This document shows, piece by piece, positions 54,675 to 63,045 of a stretch of 64,000 bases of DNA. The position numbers and the translations under genes are program-made. Location of the stretch: NCBI GenBank assembly GCA_963971425.1, contig OZ020514.1, positions 43,189,158 to 43,253,157 of the forward strand, written 5' to 3'. This DNA is from Bryoerythrophyllum caledonicum. Lineage: Eukaryota; Streptophyta; Bryopsida; Pottiales; Pottiaceae. Each line of letters starts with the position of its first letter. Position 1 is the first letter of the stretch. The notes below the pieces were generated by a model. That model worked only from the letters and a program-made list of their open reading frames with translations. It did not search any database and was not told the DNA's origin.

Positions 54675-56657
54675 CTACTTCCGAGCCAGCTCCTCGAGTC
54701 TCTTTCGCTCCTCCCTCCTCTTGCGCTTCTTGGAACTCTGGCTTGAAGTCAAAGTGGGCGCGGTTGCTGCAAGTGCTACCAATGGTGCAAACACATCGGT
54801 GGAAGGCGTGGGTTGACCAATCGTTGCCCTCAACAAGGTTTCCCTCGAAGGCAAGGAAGAATCCGGGCCATCCGAGGTGATGGACACGGTAGTCATGCCC
54901 GGATGTGGCCCGGATCGTGTCGGAGGGGCCGATGCCTGACTCGGGGTGCCCATGATGATATCCTGGCCGGATATCTGTCCTAGAGTGTACAAGTAAGAGG
55001 AACTCTCACTTGCGGTCTTCCCAACGTGAAGCCCGCTCGGCAAAGGGGCCACAATGGTCGTGGTGCGCGGGGAGTCACCGAGTGGCAGCTGGCGAGGATG
55101 CACGGGGAGTGGGGGTTCCATCGCAACCCCCGGGCGTTCCTTCCAACCGCTCTGCATTGGTGCGGTGACCTCCGAAGGGAATGGTCCTGCCGGGACCCTC
55201 GAGCTCACAAGTGGAGGGGGCAGATCCGGGCTGTCAAGGTCCACCACTTCCTTATCCTTCCGTGGGCCGTGATCACCGAGGTGACGCTCCTCCGGGTTGG
55301 TTTCCGAACCCGAGTCTCCATCCTTGTCAGAACTGTCGGAGTCTTCCTCAAACTTGGGTAGAATGTGAGTGAGATTGCTCACCAATAACCGCATGTTGGC
55401 ATAAGCCGCCTCAACCTTCACGGTTTGCTCCATCACGAAGGCAATCACCCGCTTGCTGGAAATGTGGTCATCCCTCTCCAATCGAGCATCGAACATCTTG
55501 GCTTTAAGTACCACATCTACGGGAAAACGTAATGCTTCGTCTACTTGCTGTAACGTTGACGCCGAGGCTTTGGCTTGGAGAAGAGCGGCCTTGCAACTTC
55601 TCTCTGCCTCCAACGCTCGACTCCTTACCTTTGTCACCTCGAGCGTTAGTCGGTTAACCTTCTGCTCCATGAGGCGAAGATCGCCAGCTCCTCCGACCTT
55701 CTCCTTGATCGCAGCGATCAACCCTTCACGTGGAGGGTTATCCACCAAGCTGCTCGCTTGTCCCAAGGTCCTATCCAAGTCTTCCACATATACGCAAATG
55801 GCTTCTAGTAGCTCGGAGGCTGGATAAGACTTGCCTCCAAGTTGTGCCGGTCCGGTGGCTGCGGCGCGGATGGCTGCGCGGGTGCCGGTAGAGGGGGTTC
55901 CTCCCTGTCTCTGTCTCTCGCGCTTGGGAGGTGGTACAATCTCCTCTCGTGACTGTGATGAGCTGCTCCCTCCTTCAGACCCCGGTTCAGGTTCTGATTT
56001 TGTCCCTTCGAACTTCTTCATCATCAGTTGCGTTCCATACGCCATATCCTCCTCCGGAGTGGTCTCCTGGAAATGGTGATATAGGTGGATCAGAAAAGGG
56101 CAGAGGGGTGCACGCTTGACATTGTGAATGCTCGTGGTCAACCGAATCACCACGTCTTTCACGATGATGGCCCAATTCACCACCCTCTCACCCAGGTAGG
56201 AGCCATACACGGTGTTAGCGAGAGTAACCGTCACTCGGGTAGGTTTCTCGGGGTGTAAGATCGGTAAAAGGAATTCGAAGACCCGTCTAGCGCGGGGGTC
56301 CGCGCAATCTTGTACCGCATAACCGTTCTTGGCATCCTTGTTACCGAACCTCCCCTTGGCATACTCCTTCGTGCTTGTCCATCCCGCCCCTTGCCGTGGA
56401 AATCCATACACCTCTTGCCATCTCCCCATGGTCCATCTTTCCGGGCAAGCTCGGATGCTATCCCCGTTGGGCTCGGGCAAAGGATCTTGCCTCATCTCTT
56501 GCACGATTGATTTCACCCAAAAACTCCAATAGAACTCCATAATAGAAAGGCATCCCATGCGAAGGAGATTCTCTTTAAGCTCGGTGAGCTCCAGAGAATC
56601 TTTGGGAATGACTGGGAAAATATCCTTCTTTCCCGAGGGTACCAGATTGGAGGCCAT
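54675..56657 (-). CDS. 660-aa coiled-coil protein of the inserted element, intact
   Basis: Uninterrupted from ATG 56657 to the stop at 54675. Residues 25-205 form the family's N-terminal domain (MGCLSIMEFYWSFWVKSIV, CPERWTMGRWQEVYGF, ARRVFEFLLPILHPEKPTRV, LANTVYGSYLGERVVNWAII, PFLIHLYHHFQETTPEED). Residues 215-260 are Glu/Ser-rich and basic. About 290-420 are heptad-rich (DLRLMEQKVNRLTLEV, LEAERSCKAALLQAKAS) and include the shared FPVDVVLKAKMFDARLE motif. Residues 430-620 are Pro/Ser-rich, and the C-terminus is basic (SSKKRKRREERKRLEELARK), probably nuclear. Paralogues are the two genes in the inverted-repeat arms and the fragment at 44.9 kb. It is the only coding capacity I see in the element, so a gag-like or packaging role is possible but unproven. 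Confidence 0.65.
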   Translation of the reverse strand: MASNLVPSGKKDIFPVIPKDSLELTELKENLLRMGCLSIMEFYWSFWVKSIVQEMRQDPLPEPNGDSIRACPERWTMGRWQEVYGFPRQGAGWTSTKEYAKGRFGNKDAKNGYAVQDCADPRARRVFEFLLPILHPEKPTRVTVTLANTVYGSYLGERVVNWAIIVKDVVIRLTTSIHNVKRAPLCPFLIHLYHHFQETTPEEDMAYGTQLMMKKFEGTKSEPEPGSEGGSSSSQSREEIVPPPKRERQRQGGTPSTGTRAAIRAAATGPAQLGGKSYPASELLEAICVYVEDLDRTLGQASSLVDNPPREGLIAAIKEKVGGAGDLRLMEQKVNRLTLEVTKVRSRALEAERSCKAALLQAKASASTLQQVDEALRFPVDVVLKAKMFDARLERDDHISSKRVIAFVMEQTVKVEAAYANMRLLVSNLTHILPKFEEDSDSSDKDGDSGSETNPEERHLGDHGPRKDKEVVDLDSPDLPPPLVSSRVPAGPFPSEVTAPMQSGWKERPGVAMEPPLPVHPRQLPLGDSPRTTTIVAPLPSGLHVGKTASESSSYLYTLGQISGQDIIMGTPSQASAPPTRSGPHPGMTTVSITSDGPDSSLPSRETLLRATIGQPTPSTDVFAPLVALAATAPTLTSSQSSKKRKRREERKRLEELARK

Positions 56658-56742
56658 TTGATTCAGGAGGTAGGACTTACTCTCCTTGACCTCCGGTTGA
56701 TGCTTCCTTCAAGCTGGCCTGGTTATGAGCTAAGGTCCTCTT

Positions 56743-56955
56743 CTTAAGGGCTGGGGTCCTCCACGAACAAGCTGGCCCGGAAGGCTAGAGTCCTCCACAA
56801 ACACGCTGGCCTGGAAGGCTAGAGTCCTCCACGAACACGTTGGCCTGGAAGTGCTAGAGTCCTCCACGAACAAGCTGGCCCGGGAGGCTGGAGTCCTCCA
56901 CGAACAAGCTGGCCCGGAAGGCTAGAGTCCTCCACGAACACGCTGGCCCGGAAGT
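56743..56955 (-). repeat. 34-bp minisatellite, about 6 units
   Basis: Units built on TAGAGTCCTCCACGAACA followed by (A/C)GCTGGCCCGGAAGGC. It lies just upstream of the 660-aa gene, in what would be its leader. Two further short arrays follow: three 27-bp units with GCTCTTCGTCTTGTGCACG (57,130-57,215) and three 30-bp units with CATCTTCCGGGCCAGATT (57,433-57,520). Confidence 0.85.
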
Positions 56956-59107
56956 GACTCGTGACACTCCTCGGTTGGGTTGTGGACTCCCTCACCTTGC
57001 TGCGGCTTCCCTCTTCAACCTATTGCAGTTTTTGGGAGTTACATACCTTGGTTTACAAGCTGGCGGCGTCTCCTGTGGAAGCCCTTCGTCCTACTCAGCT
57101 TTTGATGACCTTCGTCTTGGCTTTCGTATAAGCTGGCCTTGCTCGTCGTCTTGTGCACGTTGGTCTTGCTCTTCGTCTTGTGCACGCCGGTCCCGTTCTT
57201 CATCTTGTGTACGTTGTTCCCAAAACTCCTGAGCAGGCTGGCCCGGAACTCCTCAGCAGTTGGCCCTGCTCTTCGTCTTGTGATGATCTTCCTTGCCTCT
57301 TCGGGTACGTTGTAGCTCCTCGTCCTCTGATGATCTTCCTCGTCCGCTGGCTGTGTTGATCCTCTTCGTGGAGTTGGTCTTTATGCCCGGTGGCCCGCAT
57401 CTTGGGAACCTTCCTGGTCCTTCCCAGTCCCGCTTCTTCTCATCTTCCGGGCCAGATTTGTGTGGTGCCCATCTTCCGGGCCAGATTCAGGTGGTGTCCA
57501 TCTTCCGGGCCAGATTTGGGTTCGTGTAGGTTGGCTCGGATGATGGCATTCCCTGCCCCTTGGTCTTCGCGCGGGTTTGGGCCTGAGGTACTAGAGTCTA
57601 AGTCATAGCTCTAGGCCCCTCCTTGCTACTATTAGGGCTTTCATAAAAACCCCCTACTCCTCCTATCCTGATCTTACCTAAAGATTAATCCCGGTTGGGG
57701 ATAACCTTCTAGCCTAGCTAATTTTACTTACTTTTAATATCTAAAACTACTTAACTCAAAAAAATTAAAAATTCGTAGTACGACATGTTGCCGATTTCTT
57801 TACCTTCAGGAGATTGGCCACAAGACGGTTGATCATCTCGGTCATCAACGTTCCCCAATCTACGACAATCTTCCCTCGAAGTGCTCCGAGGAAAGTGCAA
57901 GCCCACTTTGCCACCACCCATCTCGGCTTTTCCAGATGGAAGATAGGGTTTAAGACCCTAGCACGAGCTAGGCGGTTAGGTGCCAAAGGTCCTGTAGGTT
58001 GTAGCCATCCTTTGGGTCCGCTGGTCCCCTGAATTCCTCCGCCAGGAACTCGTCCCGCCTTTCCACCACCTTGGTGCGGCCGGCTCGGAAGTCATATGCC
58101 TGTGACCATTCCGGAACTCCCCAGAGTTCCGGATGGGCTCTCATCAGCCCCTTGTATTTCTCGTCCGGCGTTCCTACAAGCTCTCGGACGTAGACCTCCT
58201 CCCGGATGTCCCACGCAACTTCGAGCAAACCCTCGCAACCCATGAACTTCAGGCTCTCTTTCAGCATGCTCTACTCGTCCTAGTCTGCTGGGATGTCCGA
58301 AAGAACGCGGGTCAAGGGAGGGAGCGCAACTGTCGGCTCTTTGTCTCTCCGGCCACGCCCATCCCTATCTGTCCTCTTCTTCTTTGCCATCGGCACAGAT
58401 TTCAAGAGGCGTGCCTATTACCTCATAGTCTCTCAATGTTGTCCGTGCACGCACCAACCTTACAAAAACTCTCACTGACGGACGCACGTCCGTTCTAACC
58501 GTCTTAGCTTCAAATCCTGACGGCCAGTGGTTAGAAAACCGTATGAGTGATGAGGAGAGAGAGAAAGAGAGAGACAAAAAGCGTTGGAGCGGAACCTCAA
58601 CACGCGAAGAAGAAATGAAAAGAAAGAGTTTCCCTCCGAACTCTAACCTTAAGTAGTCTGGCCATTAGTACGGCTCATGATGACAGTTGATGTTGACCGC
58701 TCCGACTGACGGTTCCGGATAGCTGACTGCTCGGGAATTTTGGTAACTACTCCGGCTCCGCTTTTAGCAGCTTTAGGCTTAATTAGGGTTTGCAGTCAGG
58801 CTTATCCAACTTTATTCTTACACCAAGACTACAGGCTGTATTCAGGGTTGTCTATCGCAACATTGTGACAGTGACGCGTCATCACAACGCGTCGTGTCGT
58901 GACGGACCCTTTCGTCACGACACAATAGGGTCAACGTAGGGTCAAAGACAGGCTTTACCCCAACAAGAGGTAACTTAGTTACCTTAGGGTGGACGTGGCC
59001 GTCCTAGGTGGCAATGACATCCTACGTGTATATCATCTTGTTTACCTTTAGGGATGTAATATTAACCCTTGAGTGAAAATCTTGTGAGCTTGCATTTTTT
59101 TGGCGGA

Positions 59108-59540
59108 CAGGCGCGGATGGGGAGCGGGTATCGACTGCGGATGAGGAGCGAATGGGGGCGGGTGGGGACTGCAGATGGGGGCGGGTGGGGAGCGGATGGG
59201 GGCGGATGGGGCCCAGAAGGGTGCGGATAGGACGCGGACGGGGAGCGGACAAGAACTGCGGACGCAAGTGTTGCGGATGGTGTGCGGGTTGGGAGCGGAT
59301 GGGGAGCGGGTATCGACTGCGAATGAGGAGCGGGTGGGGAGCAGATGGGGGCGGGTGGGGACTGCTGATGTGGAGCGGGTGGGGACTGCTGATGTGGAGC
59401 GGGTGGGGAGCGGATGGAGCAGATAGGGAGTGCGGATGGGAGCTGCGGATGGTGTGCGGATTGGGGCAGGTTGGAATTGCGGATGGGTGCGGATAGGATG
59501 CGGATGGGGAGCGGACTGGGCACGGACTGCCTTCGATGGG
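59108..59540 (+). repeat. G-rich minisatellite downstream of the kinase gene
   Basis: Irregular units GGGGAGCGGATGGGGGCGGG and GGACTGCGGATG. The plus strand has many closely spaced runs of three to five G, so G-quadruplex formation is likely. The same units, in the same orientation, lie at 61,977-62,592 on the other side of the kinase. Long Pro/His/Ser-rich frames read from it on the minus strand are artefacts. Confidence 0.85.
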
Positions 59541-59798
59541 CCACAAACTGGTTGCGGGTTAGGCGGTTGTGTGATTGTGGATGGAGTTATTCTGTCTTTA
59601 TTTGAGAGGTTTTGAAGGGCAGGATGGGAAGACGAAAACATCGTTTCATAAACACTTTGCCTTTATTCAAAACATCAGGGAAGTCCACGTAGGATTTCTC
59701 TTGTTACAAAAAGGGATTACAAAAGAAGTATACACTTCACACCATTAACAACATCCGACATATCGAGCAAAATCTAAGGTCTATGAAATCACAATATA

Positions 59799-61742
59799 CT
59801 ACTCATTGCGGAAGAAGTCCCATGGGGTTTCCAGGTTGTAAGGCGGTCTTTTCAACATGTCTACCACATGCGTGACGGTGGATCGCTCTAGTGGATCAGG
59901 TTTTAACAACTCATCCATACTTTGCTCAAACCGACGCGACAATGAACTTGGATTTTTGTTCTTCTGGAACAAGCTTGAAGAGCAATCGCGGTTGTAAATC
60001 CTCCTTGCCAAGTACCCCACTGCATACGCCTCAGATCTATGGTTGTGCTTATGCTTTATTCTCATTCTTCTCGGTGATGTTGCCGTTCCGGGCTTGCCAT
60101 ACACATGGAATAGCTCGGGGGCCGCATGTTGGTATTTACCTCTGTCAGCTTGCACCTCCCTGCTAGATGGTCGACCATAATTCGACATCTTATCTTCGCC
60201 GTCCCAAGATGCCATTCCCCAATCACACACCCCAATGTATACGGCGTCGGTTTTGTCTTTTGGGAAATGAAGCATTACATTGTTGGGACTCAAATCATTG
60301 TGCAATAGCCGTTGAGAATGTATCACGTCCATGATGCACATGAGTGCCCATGCTAAATATGCCCAGTTTTTGCGATAAATGCACAATTCTAGACGGACAT
60401 CGAGGTCGATTCCAGCACTTCTTAGAATGTCATCCTCATGTTCCTCTTCGTATTTTGAGTCAATTCTCCAAACGGACGCGAGTGAGCCTCCGTTCCACCA
60501 TAGAGTATATGACTCGTACGTTCTTCTATCGAGAAATTGAATCTTGATTACCCCCGCATGATCCACCGGACACGCTAGCGCCTTGATTGATCGTTTCTCC
60601 CGATTCTTCGTCTTCGAATCCTCCTTCATTGTCTTCCCCGCGAACTCTATACTTGGTGGAATGCAGCTCACACCTTCGATGCTCACACGTTGCACAATTC
60701 CAAAGCCACCTTCATAGTTCCTCCCATCTAGTCCCTTTATCACCGCCTCTAATGGGAGCCACACCACCCCTTCGCGACCTCTCGTTGCAATTCGCGCGGA
60801 CAAATCACGTTCAATCCAAGGGACATTTTGGCTCCCTCTCCCTCGAGGCTTGACTTTCATTACCCCCTCCTTGAATTTATCTAACTTCACCTTCAATTCT
60901 TCCCACCCAGATATCACACGACCTTCTTTTGTTAATATCTTGGCTTGTACCTCCCAAAGCGTTATGACGGGGTTAAAAATGGCATTCTGAGTGTATTCCT
61001 TTACCCACTCTTCGTAAGAAAAACGGCGATTGTCTTCGGCAAATGTTTCTTCGTTAGCAACGCCGTCGACAATTGTTTTCAATCTCTCCCCCAACGATTC
61101 CAATCGAGCAGTACCTCGATTCAAGTAGCGTCTCTCCAGCTGACCTAGATCATGATCTTTATACCATGATAATAACTCGGCCACAACCTTGGTCCTGAAA
61201 GGCTTGCTCATCTGATCTACATGAGAGGTCCTTTGCCTTTTCTTCCCACATCCCGAGTCCTCTGAATCTGCTGGTCGTTTGCCCCGTCCACGTCCTATTG
61301 CGTCTGAAGGTTCGCTGGGAACTAAGGACTCTGATGGCGTTGGTACCACATTATGTGAAAGTGGTCGTACCGATGAGGCTCCACGCTCGGGATCAACACT
61401 GGAGCCACCTGAACTACGACCTCCAAGGTTTCGATCCCCAACCAAGCTTTCTGATCCTCGAGACCGCCCAGCTCCACGTCCTCCCCCCACAGATCCTCGT
61501 GTACCTCGTGAATGTGATTGTGATCCACGAGAATTACTTCGTCCGAGAGCAAAAAATTCTTGGTTCATTCCGGGTTCTCGTCTGCCACCTCTTTCGCTTG
61601 GTCCACCTCTGCTGCCTTGGCCTCTACCTAAGTTACCACCGCTGACATCGTTAGAAGCTGCAATAGCAGATGCATTTTCCACATTATAAGCTTCATGGAG
61701 TTGCATATCTGCATATTGGTAATGCACCCTGTTGTCAGCCAT
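59799..61742 (-). CDS. Protein kinase with RGG-rich N-terminus, intact (647 aa)
   Basis: I chose ATG 61742 (MADNRVHYQYADMQLHEA) because the frame further upstream is only minisatellite and the TATA box lies 209 bp ahead. Residues 34-115 are Arg/Gly/Ser-rich (RGG-like, often RNA-binding), and 150-172 is a basic nuclear-type signal (RGRGKRPADS, KKRQR). Residues 180-335 are helical. The kinase domain has the Gly loop GGFGIV (345-350), a Lys at 370 (FAGK), HND at 481-483 with Asn 488 (HNDLSPNNVML), DWG in place of DFG at 507-509, APE at 541-543, EAYAVG (571-576) and a late Arg (DPLERSTV). All catalytic residues of an active Ser/Thr-type kinase are present, with HND for HRD. It is divergent to a W gene, with a decayed twin at 30.1-31.7 kb. 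Confidence 0.78.
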   Translation of the reverse strand: MADNRVHYQYADMQLHEAYNVENASAIAASNDVSGGNLGRGQGSRGGPSERGGRREPGMNQEFFALGRSNSRGSQSHSRGTRGSVGGGRGAGRSRGSESLVGDRNLGGRSSGGSSVDPERGASSVRPLSHNVVPTPSESLVPSEPSDAIGRGRGKRPADSEDSGCGKKRQRTSHVDQMSKPFRTKVVAELLSWYKDHDLGQLERRYLNRGTARLESLGERLKTIVDGVANEETFAEDNRRFSYEEWVKEYTQNAIFNPVITLWEVQAKILTKEGRVISGWEELKVKLDKFKEGVMKVKPRGRGSQNVPWIERDLSARIATRGREGVVWLPLEAVIKGLDGRNYEGGFGIVQRVSIEGVSCIPPSIEFAGKTMKEDSKTKNREKRSIKALACPVDHAGVIKIQFLDRRTYESYTLWWNGGSLASVWRIDSKYEEEHEDDILRSAGIDLDVRLELCIYRKNWAYLAWALMCIMDVIHSQRLLHNDLSPNNVMLHFPKDKTDAVYIGVCDWGMASWDGEDKMSNYGRPSSREVQADRGKYQHAAPELFHVYGKPGTATSPRRMRIKHKHNHRSEAYAVGYLARRIYNRDCSSSLFQKNKNPSSLSRRFEQSMDELLKPDPLERSTVTHVVDMLKRPPYNLETPWDFFRNE

Positions 61743-61950
61743 TGTGTGAAAAAATGTTAACCGGTTATCCGGTGTGCAACGTTTATGTGAGTGAGTCTGG
61801 AAAAAAACTGCAAGGGTTTCCCCGCAATTCGTCACTCCAAACTCCTGTACCGTCGAAACTCGTGCAATGCTGCTCACGCAACAAGGTCTCGGGTTCCCAT
61901 TGGGCAAGGAGCGGAGTGCAAAAAGTGAAATCGTCAATGGCCTCGTTGCC

Positions 61951-61958
61951 TTTATATA
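61951..61958 (-). promoter_or_regulatory. TATA box of the kinase gene
   Basis: TATATAAA on the minus strand, between the G-rich minisatellite (from 61,977) and the kinase ATG at 61,742. A start about 30 bp downstream would give a leader of roughly 180 bases. This supports the ATG chosen and excludes the upstream open sequence from the protein. Confidence 0.6.
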
Positions 61959-61976
61959 GGCCCCGACGGGTCGCGA

Positions 61977-62592
61977 ACATTGGGAACCGCACGATCGGGG
62001 AGCGGTCGGGGAGCGGACGGGCAGCGGATGGGCGCGGATGGGGAGCGGATGGGGGTTGGTGAGAGCGGATGGGGCGCGGATGAAAGAGCGTACAGGGGCT
62101 GCGGATGGTAACTGTTGATAGAGCGTGGATGAAGAGCAGACAGGGGTGCGGATAGGAGCTGCGGGTGGGGAGCGGGTGGGGAGCGGATGGGTGCGGATAG
62201 GCGCGGATGGGCATTGGACAGGGACTGCGGATGGAGTTGCAGAGGGGGAGCGGGTTGGGAGCGGATGGAGGCGGGTGGGGAGCGGATGGGGGCGAGTGGG
62301 AAGCGGATGGGGGCGGGTGGGGAGCGGATGGGTGCGGATGGGTGCGGATCGGTGCGGATCGGTGCGGATGGGCATCGGACAAGGACTGCGGATGGGAGCT
62401 GCGGATGGGAGCTGCGGATGGGTGCTGCGGATGGGAGCTGCGGATGGGTGCTGCGGATGGGTGCTGCGGATGGGAAGCGGGTGGGGAGCGGGTGGGGAGC
62501 GGATAGGCGCGGATGGGCATTGGACAGGGACTGCGGATGGGAGCTGCGGATGGGGAGCGGGTGGGAAGCAGATGGAGCGGATGGGGGCGGAC
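61977..62592 (+). repeat. G-rich minisatellite upstream of the kinase gene
   Basis: About 600 bp of GGGGAGCGGATGGGTGCGGA-type units, with local subarrays (GGATGGGAGCTGC near 62,390-62,470; GGATCGGTGCGGATG near 62,345). Several frames on both strands are open through it. It lies in the region shared by the kinase and the W gene promoters. Confidence 0.88.
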
Positions 62593-63045
62593 ATGGCCGA
62601 CGTGTTTAAAAAGGAAGAGGAGTTCAATGTGGCCTCACTCTTTCTTACTCATCAGGACGCCCTGACGCACTTGCCTCTACGTTGACGGCGGGTGTGCGGG
62701 GTTTTCAGATGGGGAAGTGGCCCTTTTGAGGTCCAAGATTCTTCCAAGGGGGGGAATTTTTGTCCTCAAAACACAACTGATCAGGTACAAAAGACATCAG
62801 ATATTCCAAGAAGGGTTTAGGGTCTTAATACTCCTAGGTAGCACTATTATGAAGTGCATGATTGGGACTTTATTTCAGTACTACTTTGAAGTGCAAGTAG
62901 TTGTGGTAGTTGTTATAGTTGTTTTAGTCGAGAAATCATTTGGAACTCTCATATCACAATAGATAATATCGCCAAGATAATAGGTTCAAACATAGTATTG
63001 TTTTGTATTGCGGGAGCCCATAGAGGTTTCCAATAATTTTCCACC

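Larger units (their letters stand above)
52850..57785 (-). mobile_element. 4,936-bp TG...CA element with TGTTG target duplication
   Basis: The left arm preserves the uninterrupted site (reverse strand: GAGGCCAGAGGTGTTGCCGA). In the right arm this site is cut: GAGGTGTTG at 52,841-52,849, the insert, then TGTTGCCGATTTC from 57,786. TGTTG is therefore duplicated (52,845-52,849 and 57,786-57,790). The insert begins TGTCGTAGTACG and ends CGTAGTACGACA, a 12-bp terminal inverted repeat with one mismatch. TG...CA ends plus a 5-bp duplication are typical of LTR-retrotransposon integration, but I could not find a long terminal repeat pair, so it may be a short-LTR or non-autonomous derivative. It carries one large minus-strand gene and several minisatellites. 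Confidence 0.78.
51403..58267 (-). pseudogene. Element coiled-coil family gene, right-arm copy, split by insertion
   Basis: The 5' part (58,267-57,786) begins MLKESLKFMGCEGLLEVAWD and has WSQAYDFRAGRTKVV, a frame break near 57,970, then VLNPIFHLEKPRWVVAK and IVVDWGTLMTEMIN, with the Trp that is TAG in the left arm. The 4.9-kb element interrupts it after KKSAT. The 3' part resumes at 52,844 and shows REIG, TAG near 52,472 (Trp in the left arm), VDRLEDAINRVEELRSSETD, FPVDVINRSRLFTKLVAKK and EGLPE before TAA at 51,588. Beyond that it continues in frame (GPSTRKTNLLPATLKKAQVK) to 51,403. The lesions differ from those of the left arm, so the arms decayed independently. Confidence 0.6.
50116..58808 (-). 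repeat. Right arm of the large inverted repeat (split by an insertion)
   Basis: Reverse complement of 46,000-49,755 in two parts: 50,116-52,849 and 57,786-58,808. The sum is about 3.75 kb, equal to the left arm. The inner part has the mirror images of the non-coding landmarks (for example GGTTTTTGCCCAAAACCTCAC near 51,110 against GTGAGGTTTTGGCAAAAACC near 48,740). The outer part holds the start of the gene and its 5' region (58,440-58,800). Confidence 0.82.

Noticed and set aside
52850-57785. A standard LTR retrotransposon with two LTRs
   Set aside because: Ends and target duplication fit, but I could not match the first hundred bases of one end with any internal direct repeat near the other end, and no polymerase is present. 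Kept as an unclassified TG...CA element.
61743-62627. N-terminal extension of the kinase by about 295 residues
   Set aside because: The frame is open only because the G-rich minisatellite contains no stops; the residues are Pro/His/Ser repeats, and a TATA box lies inside the region ahead of ATG 61742.
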